Below, piece by piece: positions 8,240-16,305 of a stretch of DNA of 64,000 bases. The notes under the pieces were generated by a model, which searched no databases, was not told the origin of the DNA, and saw nothing but the letters and a program-made list of their open reading frames with translations. The first letter of the stretch is position 1. Every line of letters begins with the position of its first letter. A program made the position numbers and the translations under genes. The stretch is taken from NCBI GenBank assembly GCA_903825285.1, contig CAIJZY010000031.1:62001-126000 (forward strand). The letters run 5' to 3'. This DNA comes from an uncultured Opitutia bacterium (GTDB lineage: Bacteria; Verrucomicrobiota; Verrucomicrobiia; Opitutales; Opitutaceae).

Positions 8240-9618
8240 GCCGAATAGGTCCGCTTGAGCCAGTCCTCCGGGACGGGGATCACGCAGAGGTTCATCGAGC
8301 GGTTGTTGGCGGAGAGCATCGCGGACTGGATCTCGATCCGGGTGCTGTCGGGGCTGAAGGTCGGGTGCGGATGGTCGGCCGCCGTGGGCTTGTGCCCGGT
8401 GGAGAGCAGCCGCATCTCGTCGTTGTGGCGGTCGATCAGCCAGAGGTTGCGGTCAAAGTCATCCCCCACCGCCCAGCGGCCGTCGGGTGAGCCGTTCACG
8501 TGCCAGAAGCCGCTGCCGTGCTTCGTCTGCCCCGCGATGCGCATCTCGCGGGTGCGGAGGTTCACGATCGCCAGGCCAGTCGGGTGCTCCCGCGTGCCGG
8601 CCGCGCCCCACTCGTCCCGATGGCCCACGGGCTGGTGGCCCATGATGGCGAACGCGACCTCGTCGCGCGTGATCACCGCCTCGTGCGTGACCCACTCATA
8701 TGGCGCCTCCGGGTAGAGCGGACGCAGGCCGGAGCCGTCGGCGTTCACGATCCAGGTCCGCTGCGGCGACTTCCCGCCCGTCTCCCAGCAGAAGACGATC
8801 TCGCCCGGCACCCACGGATTGGTCTGCACGTGGCCGATCTGGAAGGGCACCGCGACGATGAATGTCACCGCGCCGGTGTGGAGATTCATCTTGGCCAGGC
8901 CCGTCGGCCCGGCGCCCATGTGGCGCGGGCCGTAGTTTTCCTCTGCCTTCGTGCCCGGCGCGAGATGCCGCGCGGCGTACTCCTTGCTGCCGACCCGGAA
9001 GTAGACGAAGTCCTCGGTCGGATCGAGCGCGACGTCGCCCACCGCGCCCATCTCGGCGGGAATGGTGCCGCACACGTGCTCATACTCGGCCGCGGCCCCG
9101 ACGCGGCCGGCGGCGCTGTCGGCGAACAACTTTGCGAGGTCAACGCGGACGATCTCGGCCGTCTCGCTCGGCGCGCCGCCATGCGTGCCCGGGGCGCCGG
9201 GATACGCGGTGGCCGCACCGACATCGGCCGGCGCGTTGGTCGTGGCGAACCGCGCGAAGTAGAGGCTCATCGTGTGGTCCGCGAGGCAGAGCATGCCGGT
9301 GTAGCCGCCCTGGGTGACCTGCACGATGTCGCCCGTGCGCTCATTGACCGCCATGGCCTGCCCTTTCACGCGGTTGGAGCGGAAGACGAGCCACTGGCCG
9401 TCGCAGGTCCACTGGTGGTGCGTCTGGTAGATCTTCGAGTCGCCGACCGGCTGGCTGGTGAGGAACGTGAGCGGGAGGCCCGTCACGGGATCCGGCACGA
9501 TTTTCTTCTCGGACGGAAAGCGGGTGCCGATCTGGGCGGAGGCATTCATGGCGAGGAGGAAGGCGCTGAGGCCGACGACCGCGGATGGGACGAGGCGGAA
9601 CGGGGAAAACAGGCGCAT
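8224..9618 (-). CDS. Oligogalacturonate-lyase-like secreted beta-propeller protein
   Basis: The 464-aa protein has a signal peptide (cleavage after about residue 28, NASA-Q) and then repeated propeller blades. Stretches such as SKIYQTHHQWTCDG, GHVQTNPW with FCWE, WIVNADGSG and HPHPTFSPD follow the order seen in oligogalacturonate lyases, which split unsaturated pectin oligomers. The pattern could equally mark a TolB-like sugar-binding propeller. Export fits a role in the periplasm. No pectin lyase, porin or uronate genes are adjacent, so the substrate is uncertain. Its C-terminus is encoded by a heptamer repeat arm. Confidence 0.72.
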   Translation of the reverse strand: MRLFSPFRLVPSAVVGLSAFLLAMNASAQIGTRFPSEKKIVPDPVTGLPLTFLTSQPVGDSKIYQTHHQWTCDGQWLVFRSNRVKGQAMAVNERTGDIVQVTQGGYTGMLCLADHTMSLYFARFATTNAPADVGAATAYPGAPGTHGGAPSETAEIVRVDLAKLFADSAAGRVGAAAEYEHVCGTIPAEMGAVGDVALDPTEDFVYFRVGSKEYAARHLAPGTKAEENYGPRHMGAGPTGLAKMNLHTGAVTFIVAVPFQIGHVQTNPWVPGEIVFCWETGGKSPQRTWIVNADGSGLRPLYPEAPYEWVTHEAVITRDEVAFAIMGHQPVGHRDEWGAAGTREHPTGLAIVNLRTREMRIAGQTKHGSGFWHVNGSPDGRWAVGDDFDRNLWLIDRHNDEMRLLSTGHKPTAADHPHPTFSPDSTRIEIQSAMLSANNRSMNLCVIPVPEDWLKRTYSAASAK

Positions 9619-9726
9619 GGGGTAAGCCGGGCCGCGCCGGGGATTCGCCGCGGGGACAAACCCAAGCCTAGGCGAACGCGCCCAGGGCCGCGAAGGCGAA
9701 ACCCGTCGGAGCGTCAGAACCCGCCG

Positions 9727-10866
9727 CTACTGGTTCACATGCACCACCTTCGCCGGCGGGAAGCCGTTGAAGTAGGTGGCGGAGGCGTGGCTGTAGGCGC
9801 CGATGTTGACGCTGTAGACGAGGTCGCCGCGCTCGAGCTCGGGCAGGTTCTCGGCCATCGAGACCACGTCGAGGGCGTCGCAGGTCGGGCCAAACACGCA
9901 GCAAAGCGAGGTCGGGCCCTTCTTGAAGGCCTTCACCGGGTACTTGCAGTGGTCGAAGATGACGCCGGAGTACGTGTGGTAGACGCCGTCGTTGATGTAG
10001 TACGACGTCTTGCCGTCGCGCACGGCCTTGCCGATGACGGCGGCCACGGAGGTGCCGCAGACGGCGGCGAGGAACCGGCCGGGCTCGGCGAGGATCTGGA
10101 TGTCCTTCGGGAACAGCCGCTCGAGCTCGGTGTTGATGACCTTGGCGAGCACGGGGAACGGCTTCACCGAGTCGTCGTACGGCGCCGGGAAACCGCCGCC
10201 GATGTCGAGCAGGTTCATCTTCGTGTAGCCGCGGTCGCGGGCCTCCTTGAAGATGTTCGCGGAGAGGCTGAGGGCCTGGACGTAATTCTCGAAGTTCGTG
10301 GTCTGGCTGCCGACGTGGAAGCTGATGCCCTCGACGGTGAGGCCGAGGCGGTCGGCGGCGAGGATCAGGTCCACGGCCTCGCCCGGGGGCGCGCCGAACT
10401 TGGAGGACAGCTCGACCATCGCGCCGGTGTTGGGCACCTTGAGGCGCAGCACGAGGCCCGCGTTGGGCGCGTGGCGCTTGATCTTGTGGATCTCCTCGAG
10501 GTTGTCGAAGGTGACGAGCGGCTTGTAGCGGTTGAGCTCCTCCAGCGTGTCCGTCGGCTTCGTCGGGTTCGCGTAGATGATCTTGTCCCAGATCCAGTCC
10601 TGGCGCCGCTTGGCCGGCAGGTGCCGGATGTTCTGGTAGACGATCTTGAACTCCGGCATCGAGGCGACGTCGAAGCTGGCGCCCTCCTTGAACAGGGTGC
10701 GGACGATCTCCGGGTCGGGGTTGGCCTTGACCGCGTAGTAGGCCTGGACGCGCGGCAGGTGCTTCCGGAACAGGCGGTAGGCCTGGCGCAGCGCGTCGTG
10801 GTCGATCACGAACAGCGGCGTGCCGTGTTGCTTGGCGAGTTTCTGCAGCCGCGTCAGGGAAATCAT
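9727..10866 (-). CDS. Ornithine decarboxylase-type PLP enzyme (fold type III)
   Basis: This 379-aa enzyme most likely decarboxylates ornithine to putrescine. It has the PLP lysine K47 in YYAVKANPD, the HVGSQ segment near 205, LDIGGGFP near 240, an EPGRF motif, and the second-subunit cysteine C329 in GPTCDALD, which is the ornithine/lysine decarboxylase form. Carboxynorspermidine decarboxylases lack that form. The ATG giving MISLTRLQ is chosen; the frame opens 16 codons earlier, but those codons are a heptamer repeat. The gene follows homospermidine synthase on the same strand, which needs putrescine. Confidence 0.87.
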   Translation of the reverse strand: MISLTRLQKLAKQHGTPLFVIDHDALRQAYRLFRKHLPRVQAYYAVKANPDPEIVRTLFKEGASFDVASMPEFKIVYQNIRHLPAKRRQDWIWDKIIYANPTKPTDTLEELNRYKPLVTFDNLEEIHKIKRHAPNAGLVLRLKVPNTGAMVELSSKFGAPPGEAVDLILAADRLGLTVEGISFHVGSQTTNFENYVQALSLSANIFKEARDRGYTKMNLLDIGGGFPAPYDDSVKPFPVLAKVINTELERLFPKDIQILAEPGRFLAAVCGTSVAAVIGKAVRDGKTSYYINDGVYHTYSGVIFDHCKYPVKAFKKGPTSLCCVFGPTCDALDVVSMAENLPELERGDLVYSVNIGAYSHASATYFNGFPPAKVVHVNQ

Positions 10867-10870
10867 CGGA

Positions 10871-11004
10871 GGATTACGATTTGCGAGGTACGAGTTACGA
10901 TTGGTTCGAACCAACCCGGCGGGTGTCGGAAAGATTTCATCCGATACCCGCGCGGGGCTGGAGCGACATTGGTCTTCGATCTCCCATCTCCGGACTCCGA
11001 GCTT
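10871..11004. repeat. Heptamer arrays and nested palindromes between homospermidine synthase and ornithine decarboxylase
   Basis: Positions 10871-10912 hold six 7-base units with the words GATTACG/AGTTACG. Positions 10974-11004 hold units near CTCCGAT/CTCCGGA. Unlike other loci, these two arrays do not look complementary, so they may be two separate elements. Between them are a perfect 14-base palindrome (10901-10914) and a near-perfect 10-bp stem (about 10918-10950). The second array ends about 20 bases from the homospermidine synthase stop codon. Confidence 0.5.
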
Positions 11005-11023
11005 CGGCGCGCGGCGCGCGTCC

Positions 11024-12475
11024 TCAACCGGCGTCGGTGACGAGGAAATTCTTGAACTGCCAGGGGTCCTTCCGGTCGAGGTCGGGCGGGTTGTACTTGT
11101 TGAAGGTCGTGTCGCGGCCCTTGAGCGGGGTCCAGTCCGAGGCCTTGGAGATCCAGCGGCCGAGGTAGGGCTTGGCGATCTTCAGGATGTAGTCGTGCGG
11201 GAGCTCGTCGGGCACGCGGACGCTCTCGAGCGGGTTCTGGATCATCCACATCGAGGCGGCGACCACCGAGATGGCGACCTGCATGGTGGTCGCGTTCTGG
11301 TGCGGCACGAGGCGGCGGGATTCCTCGATGGAGAGGTCGCTGCCGACCCACCACGAGTTGTAGCCGTGGCCCATGATGAGCGCGCCGAGGATGTCGGCGC
11401 CGCCGGTGATCTCATCGTTCATGATGCGCTGGTTGGCGTTCAGCTGGTAGTTGTAGCCGCGCATCTCGTTGAGCGAGGAGATGGCCTCGTCGCACGGGCA
11501 GTAGGCGTAGTGCATCGTCGGGCGGTACACGGCCTTCTTGCCGTTCCACACCGTGAGCTTGTCGGAGATGGTGAACGCCTCGCCGTGGCGGACGACCATG
11601 CCGAGGATGTTGTAGTTGGGCACCCAGGAGCGGACCCAGGTGTTGATGCCCATCTGGGCGAGGCAGATCTGGTTCTTCGGGCCGCTGGCGTGCTGGAACG
11701 CGTGCTTCGGCAGGGTCTTCTCGTGCGTGCCCCAGCCCATCTCGGCGGTGGTCGTGCCTTCCTCGCGGAAGCCCTCGATGCTCCAGGTGTTGACGAACTC
11801 GTCGACCTGCTTGGGCCGGTCCGTGATCTGCGTGTCGCGCTCGGAGCAGTGGATCACCTTCACGCCAAGGGCGCGGGAGAGGTGGTTGAACTGCCGGGTG
11901 TTGATGAATTCCTGGATCTGCTCGGCGGCGCGGCCCCTGGCCTTCTTGTCGGCGAGCGTCCGGCGGCCGATGTCGATCAGGCCCTGCTTCACGAAATGGG
12001 AGATGAGGCCGGGGTTCGCGCCGTGCTCGATGACGGCCGTGGCGCCCTTGCCCTGCCACTTCGCCGTCATGCGGCGGAGGTTCATGTGGCGCCAGTAGAG
12101 GGTCTTTTCCGTCGGGTGCGAACCGGTGGTGTACGGGTCCCAGAGCTCGGTGGACGTGTTGATGTACATCACGCCGTGGTCGCGGCACCACTGCAGGATC
12201 TCGAGCGCGTCGATGTTCCAGGCCAGGTCGATCAGAAGGTCGCCGGCGCCGACGTGCTTGGCGAGCAGGCGGCCCATGTTCTCCTCGGTGACGCGGTCGC
12301 GCACGAACCGGACGCCCTTGGCGGTCCACGGCTTGAGCTTGGCGGCGCGGTTCTCGAAATCCATCACCGTGACGTTTTTCGCCGGCACCTTCAGGTGCTT
12401 GAAGAGAATCGGCAGCGTGCACTCGGCCACGGCGCCATAGCCGACGAAGAGGACTTTGTTTTTGAATTCGATCAT
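11024..12475 (-). CDS. hss: Homospermidine synthase
   Basis: It joins two putrescines, or putrescine and spermidine, into homospermidine with NAD as internal cofactor. The 483-aa protein has an N-terminal Rossmann motif (VLFVGYGAV near residues 9-17). It then carries a run of motifs typical of bacterial homospermidine synthase: ERDTQ, FVNTWSIEGF, MGWGTHE, HYAYCPCDEA, LSIEESRR with QNAT, SDWTPL and DPWQFKNFL at the end. The ATG giving MIEFKNK is preferred over one 13 codons upstream. With the decarboxylase just downstream it makes a two-gene polyamine operon. Saccharopine dehydrogenases share the fold, but these motifs separate it. Confidence 0.9.
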   Translation of the reverse strand: MIEFKNKVLFVGYGAVAECTLPILFKHLKVPAKNVTVMDFENRAAKLKPWTAKGVRFVRDRVTEENMGRLLAKHVGAGDLLIDLAWNIDALEILQWCRDHGVMYINTSTELWDPYTTGSHPTEKTLYWRHMNLRRMTAKWQGKGATAVIEHGANPGLISHFVKQGLIDIGRRTLADKKARGRAAEQIQEFINTRQFNHLSRALGVKVIHCSERDTQITDRPKQVDEFVNTWSIEGFREEGTTTAEMGWGTHEKTLPKHAFQHASGPKNQICLAQMGINTWVRSWVPNYNILGMVVRHGEAFTISDKLTVWNGKKAVYRPTMHYAYCPCDEAISSLNEMRGYNYQLNANQRIMNDEITGGADILGALIMGHGYNSWWVGSDLSIEESRRLVPHQNATTMQVAISVVAASMWMIQNPLESVRVPDELPHDYILKIAKPYLGRWISKASDWTPLKGRDTTFNKYNPPDLDRKDPWQFKNFLVTDAG

Positions 12476-12627
12476 GATGTCAGGACTGGCGTCCCGCGGA
12501 ACGGGCAGGGGCAACGGCCCGAGTTATTTTCCCGCAGCGCGCGACGCCGGAAGGACACACTTTGCGCGACGCGCGCGCGCAGTGACAAGAGTTTTTCATG
12601 GCGCCGCCGCCGCCGGCGCGGGTGCAC

Positions 12628-13653
12628 TCAGACCAGCCCGGCGGTCTCGGGGAAGCCGCACCACAGGTTCATGCTCTGCACGGCCTGGCCGCCGGCGCCC
12701 TTCATCAGGTTGTCCTCGGCGGACGTGAGGATGAAATTGCCGGTGCGCGGGTCGTGCACGGCGGAGAAATCGATGCGGTTGGTGCCGGTGACGTGCGCCG
12801 TGTCGGGCGTCTCGCCGCTCGTGAGAAGCTGCACGAACGGGGCGCCGGCGTAGGCCTCGCGCCAGGCGGCGTAGACCCGCTCCACCGTCGCGCCCTTGGC
12901 GGCCGGCACGGTGATGGTGGTCGCGATGCCCCGGCGCATCGGCGCCAGGTGGGGGTTGAACTGGATGACCGTCGGCGCACCGGTAAGCAGCGCCAGCTGC
13001 TCCTCGATTTCGCCGAGGTGCTGGTGCTTCATGAGCTTGTAGGCCTTGCTGCTCTCGGCGCGCTCCACGTACAGGTAGGCCTCGTCGACCTTGCGGCCGG
13101 CGCCGCTGACGCCGCTGTAGGAGTTGACGACGATATGCTCCCGCGTGATCAGGCCGGCGCGCAGCAGCGGCACGAGCGGCGGGAGGATGCTGGTCGGGTA
13201 GCAGCCCGGCGAGGCGACGAGCTTGGCCTCCTGCTTCCACGCGGGCGGCGTGAGCTCGGGCAGGACGTAGCGGGCGTCCTTGAGCAACTCGGGCGCGTGG
13301 TGCTCGCCGTAATACTTCTGGTAGGTGGCGAGGTCGGTGATCCGGAAGTCGGCGCTGAGGTCGATCACGCGCTTGCCGGCGGCGACCAGCGCCTTCGCGT
13401 AGGCCGCGGCGGTGCCATGGGGCAGCGCGAGGAAGAACAGCGGGATGTCGGTGGCGGCCAGCGCCGCGAGGTCGGAGTCGACAAACTTCAGCCCGCGGTC
13501 AATCCCGCGCATGGCGGGCATCACCGTCGCGAGCGGCTTGCCCACGAGCGAGCGCGAGGTGACCGCCGCGAGGGTGACCTGCGGATGGCCGAGGAGGAGT
13601 TTGACGAGGACCTCGCCCGAGTAACCGGACGCGCCGACGATGCCGACTTTCAT
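12628..13653 (-). CDS. argC: N-acetyl-gamma-glutamyl-phosphate reductase
   Basis: ArgC reduces N-acetylglutamyl phosphate, the ArgB product, to the semialdehyde used by ArgD. The 341-aa protein begins with the NADP loop GASGYSG (residues 7-13) and has the catalytic cysteine C151 in SPGCYPT. Its length and ordered motifs are normal for the family. It lies 4.5 kb from the other arg genes, beyond the polyamine pair, and faces the same way as argB-argG. No operon partner is adjacent; the upstream neighbour is a porin-like gene with its own terminator. Confidence 0.94.
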   Translation of the reverse strand: MKVGIVGASGYSGEVLVKLLLGHPQVTLAAVTSRSLVGKPLATVMPAMRGIDRGLKFVDSDLAALAATDIPLFFLALPHGTAAAYAKALVAAGKRVIDLSADFRITDLATYQKYYGEHHAPELLKDARYVLPELTPPAWKQEAKLVASPGCYPTSILPPLVPLLRAGLITREHIVVNSYSGVSGAGRKVDEAYLYVERAESSKAYKLMKHQHLGEIEEQLALLTGAPTVIQFNPHLAPMRRGIATTITVPAAKGATVERVYAAWREAYAGAPFVQLLTSGETPDTAHVTGTNRIDFSAVHDPRTGNFILTSAEDNLMKGAGGQAVQSMNLWCGFPETAGLV

Positions 13654-13744
13654 GCCGCGACAATTGGGGGACGGGGGCGCGGGAATCGAGGATGATTTTC
13701 AGCCGGCCCCACCCTGCCGCCGCCAAGGTTAGACCCCGGGCCAT

Positions 13745-13775
13745 AAAAAAGGCCCGCGCCGGGAAGGCGCGGGCC
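13745..13775 (-). terminator. Intrinsic terminator of the outer-membrane barrel gene
   Basis: A perfect 10-bp GC stem (13751-13760 with 13766-13775, five-base loop) is followed by six T on the minus strand (A-run 13745-13750 on the plus strand). It lies 25 bases after the stop codon of the barrel gene and upstream of argC. Confidence 0.87.
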
Positions 13776-13800
13776 AGGAGGCAAAGCGGACCGGAGAGGC

Positions 13801-14613
13801 CTAGAAGGTGATCGCGTAGCTCACCGTCAACACGCCGCGGCCGACGGCGGCGGTGTTCTCAAACTTCGGGGAGCCCGTCTGCTTGATGAAGTTGTTGGAG
13901 CCCTTCGTGTAGGCGAGGCCGACCGTGAGCTTGCCGCTCTTGGTGACCTGGAACGGGGCCGCCACGCCGACGAGCCAGTAGTCGCCGTAGTTCTTGTAGG
14001 AGGGCGTGGAGTTCTCAAACGCATCCGTCCACTTGAACGTGCCGACCGTCGCGGTGAAATCCAGCTCGGTGCCGGCGTCTTTCAGGGGCACCGCGGTGCT
14101 CGCGGTGAACTCGTAGGTCGGGCCCTTGAGCACGAGGTCATAGTAGAACTTCGGCGTGAGCTTCACGGCGCCGACCGTGTAGTTGAGCGCAATGCTGGGC
14201 TCGAACGTCATCTTGTAGAACCCGGCCGTCTTGTCGGCGTTCGGGTAGTTGTACCAGGTGAAGCCCGGGACGATCGAGGTGGCGTCGTTCACGGTGGCCG
14301 TATACGAGCCGTAGATGTCGTACTCGGGGTCCGACTGGCCGACGACCTTGTCCTTCATCGGGTAATTGGCCCAGACGCCGACCGCGAAATTGCCCGAATC
14401 CAGCTCGAGGGAGGGCTCGAAGGAGGGCCCGCCGAGCCGCGCGCCGCGGAACATGTACTGCGAGGCCACGGAGGGGGTGAAGACCCACGAATAGCTGGGG
14501 GTCGCCTCGGGGGCCGCGGCCGGCGCGGGGGCCGTGGCGGTCTGAGCGGAGGTGGACAACGCGCCCAGGCAAAGCGCGGCACAGAGGAGAGCGGAGGTAG
14601 TTTTCTGGTTCAT
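13801..14613 (-). CDS. Small outer-membrane beta-barrel protein
   Basis: The 270-aa protein has a signal peptide (cleavage near residue 23, STSAQ) and a short Ala/Pro linker. A series of alternating beta strands follows, ending in the terminal ITF, a typical outer-membrane insertion signal. The opening strand motif SQYMFRGARLGGPSFEPSLEL resembles the TorF-like putative porin family, often annotated as hypothetical. A channel or structural role is inferred; no substrate can be named. It is a single-gene unit with its own terminator. Confidence 0.75.
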   Translation of the reverse strand: MNQKTTSALLCAALCLGALSTSAQTATAPAPAAAPEATPSYSWVFTPSVASQYMFRGARLGGPSFEPSLELDSGNFAVGVWANYPMKDKVVGQSDPEYDIYGSYTATVNDATSIVPGFTWYNYPNADKTAGFYKMTFEPSIALNYTVGAVKLTPKFYYDLVLKGPTYEFTASTAVPLKDAGTELDFTATVGTFKWTDAFENSTPSYKNYGDYWLVGVAAPFQVTKSGKLTVGLAYTKGSNNFIKQTGSPKFENTAAVGRGVLTVSYAITF

Positions 14614-14747
14614 AGGTTGTTATTGGTGCGCAGCCGCTCCCAACGGAGTGGGCCGCGGAGTCCCATTAAGCAGGCCTTGGGCCAACCAAGGGCTATGACA
14701 AAAGAAATCCGGGCCAGCGGGGCCGCCCGACCCCGCCGGCCGGCCAC

Positions 14748-14781
14748 AAAAAAGCCGCCGTCGCACGGGGCGAGGGCGGCT
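14748..14781 (-). terminator. Intrinsic terminator after rpsI
   Basis: The stem AGCCGCC (14753-14759) pairs with GGCGGCT (14775-14781), extended by an inner four-base pair set after one mismatch. Six T follow on the minus strand (14748-14753 on the plus strand as A). It lies about 20 bases after the rpsI stop codon. Confidence 0.83.
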
Positions 14782-14801
14782 GGAAGGGAGGGTCGGGCGG
14801 A

Positions 14802-15200
14802 TCAGCGCTTCGAGAACTGGAAGCGCTTGCGGGCGCCCGGCTGGCCGGGCTTCTTGCGCTCTTTCTCGCGGGGATCGCGGGTGATGTGGCCGGCCTTCTT
14901 GAGGGCGGCGCGCAGCTCCGGATTCAGCTTCTGGAGGGCCCGGGCGATGCCGTGCGCGACCGCGCCGGCCTGGCCGGCGACGCCGCCGCCGGCGACGTTC
15001 GCGGACACGTCGATCTTCTCGCGGAGGTCGACGGTGAGCAGCGGGGCGTAGGCCTGCTTGGAGAAATTCTCGTGCGAGAAGTAGCTGTCAAAATCGCGGC
15101 CGTTGACGACCAGCTTGCCCGAGCCCTCGGAGAGGCGGATGCGGGCGGTGGAGGTCTTGCGGCGGCCGGTGCCGAGGAAAACGGTGGTGGCGGTGCTCAT
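14802..15200 (-). CDS. rpsI: 30S ribosomal protein S9 (uS9)
   Basis: The 132-aa protein has the N-terminal [14 protein letters not shown] block and ends in the family's basic tail [11 protein letters not shown], whose arginine contacts P-site tRNA. It follows rplM by nine bases, the standard rplM-rpsI pair, and is followed by an intrinsic terminator. Confidence 0.97.
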   Translation of the reverse strand: MSTATTVFLGTGRRKTSTARIRLSEGSGKLVVNGRDFDSYFSHENFSKQAYAPLLTVDLREKIDVSANVAGGGVAGQAGAVAHGIARALQKLNPELRAALKKAGHITRDPREKERKKPGQPGARKRFQFSKR

Positions 15201-15209
15201 GGACGGAAA

Positions 15210-15638
15210 TTAGACGGTCGTCTTGACGGGGTTCTGCGCCTCGTGCGTGTGCTTCGGGCCGGCGAAGACGTGGAGCTTGGTGAGCATCTTGGCCGCGATG
15301 CGGTTCTTCGGGAGCATGCCCTTGACCGCGTGCTCGATGATGAACTCGGGGTGACGCTCGCGCATCAGGGACAGCTTGCGGTAGCTCTCGCCGCCGACGA
15401 AGCCGGAGAAGAACATGTACTCGTTCTTCTCTTCCTTCTTGCCGGTGAGGACGACCTTCTCCGCGTTGATGACCACGACATGGTCGCCGGTGTCGATGGA
15501 CGGGGTGTAGGACGCCTTGTGACGGCCGCGGATCAGGTTGGCGGATTTCACCGCGAGACGGCCGAGCACGACGCCCTCGGCATCAATCAGATGCCACTTG
15601 GACTGCACCGTCTCCTTTTTGGCGAGGAAGGTTTTCAT
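15210..15638 (-). CDS. rplM: 50S ribosomal protein L13 (uL13)
   Basis: This start gives 142 aa, the usual length. Marks are KWHLIDAEGVVLGRLA at residues 14-29, the central HVVVIN with AEKVVLTGKK, and GMLPKNR near 103. The frame allows a start five codons earlier, but that start would lie almost on top of the likely promoter, so the ATG giving MKTFLAKKE is preferred. It is the first gene of the rplM-rpsI operon. Confidence 0.97.
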   Translation of the reverse strand: MKTFLAKKETVQSKWHLIDAEGVVLGRLAVKSANLIRGRHKASYTPSIDTGDHVVVINAEKVVLTGKKEEKNEYMFFSGFVGGESYRKLSLMRERHPEFIIEHAVKGMLPKNRIAAKMLTKLHVFAGPKHTHEAQNPVKTTV

Positions 15639-15653
15639 GGGAAAAGAGGCCAA

Positions 15654-15681
15654 GAGCTAGGGTTTAACGGAAGGGTGTCAA
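15654..15681 (-). promoter_or_regulatory. Probable sigma-70 promoter of rplM-rpsI
   Basis: On the minus strand a perfect TTGACA (15676-15681 read in reverse) is followed, after 16 bases, by TAGCTC (15654-15659) as a poor -10. Transcription would begin about nine bases before the rplM ATG, giving a very short leader. The strong -35 and the position before a ribosomal operon support it. Confidence 0.5.
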
Positions 15682-15782
15682 CCTTCGTTTTCGGGCGTAT
15701 TTCCCCCCGCCGGGCCAAGGAGATACGCCGCCGCCGGGACCGGGCCCGGCGGAGCCGAAAGCGGAACCCCTCCCCGGCCCGT

Positions 15783-15817
15783 GCTTTCAACTTTCAACCC
15801 ATCCCATTCAACGGCAT
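15783..15817. repeat. Single heptamer array upstream of the DUF423 gene
   Basis: Five 7-base units of the word CTTTCAA/CATTCAA end about 15 bases before the DUF423 start codon. Its reverse complement matches the array at 16213-16241 almost fully at both ends (seven of seven and five of five outer bases) and about half in the middle, so the two arrays bracket the gene in inverted orientation. Confidence 0.7.
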
Positions 15818-15831
15818 AGGAGCAGTCTGCC

Positions 15832-16233
15832 ATGAACCACCGCACCACCCTTCTGGCCGCCGGGCTGATCGGCGCCACCGGCGTCGCCCTGGGGGCGTTT
15901 GGCGCCCATGCCCTCCACGCCGGGCTGGTCGAGCGCGGCATGACCGTTCCCTGGGAAACGGCCGCCCGCTACCAACTGCTGCATGCGGCAGCCCTGCTGG
16001 GCCTCGCCGCCTGGCAGCGCCAGGCCACGGGGGCGGCGTTGCGCCGCGCCGGCTGGGCGGCCACCTGCTGGTGCGCCGGCACCCTGCTGTTCTGCGGCTC
16101 GCTCTACGGTCTGGCGGCCGGCGGCCCGCGCTGGCTGGGGCCCGTCACGCCCTTCGGCGGAGCCGCCCTGATCGCCGGCTGGATCTGCCTCATGGGCGCC
16201 GCCATGGCGGCGCCGTTGAAAGCTGATAGCTGA
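15832..16233 (+). CDS. DUF423 family membrane protein
   Basis: A 133-aa hydrophobic protein with four likely membrane helices. The first (residues 5-25) contains the family's GAFGAHAL motif, and PWETAARYQLLHA follows near 40. The function of the family is not established. A good ribosome site (AGGAG, about ten bases upstream) supports the start. The gene is bracketed by inverted heptamer arrays, and its last residues (LKADS) are encoded inside the downstream one. Confidence 0.85.
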   Translation: MNHRTTLLAAGLIGATGVALGAFGAHALHAGLVERGMTVPWETAARYQLLHAAALLGLAAWQRQATGAALRRAGWAATCWCAGTLLFCGSLYGLAAGGPRWLGPVTPFGGAALIAGWICLMGAAMAAPLKADS

Positions 16234-16303
16234 CAGTTGAAAGCCCGGCCGGCGGGCGACACCGATCGCCCTATCAACATTCAACCCTCAACTTTCAACT
16301 CCC
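16213..16303. repeat. Facing heptamer arrays between the DUF423 and CCA-like genes
   Basis: The left arm 16213-16241 has units near TTGAAAG and overlaps the DUF423 stop codon (16231-16233). The right arm 16272-16303 has units near TTTCAAC, the complement, and ends just before the ATG at 16306. About 30 bases lie between them. The right arm is also a direct-orientation relative of the array at 15783-15817, so three arms of one word occur within 520 bases. Confidence 0.8.
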
Positions 16304-16305
16304 TC

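Noticed and set aside
9727-10866. Carboxynorspermidine decarboxylase (nspC) as the identity of the fold-III decarboxylase
   Set aside because: It carries the GPTCDALD form of ornithine/lysine decarboxylases, and the partner gene is homospermidine synthase, not carboxynorspermidine dehydrogenase.
11024-12475. Saccharopine or carboxynorspermidine dehydrogenase
   Set aside because: The fold is shared, but the ordered motifs (ERDTQ, FVNTWSIEGF, QNAT, DPWQF) are those of homospermidine synthase.
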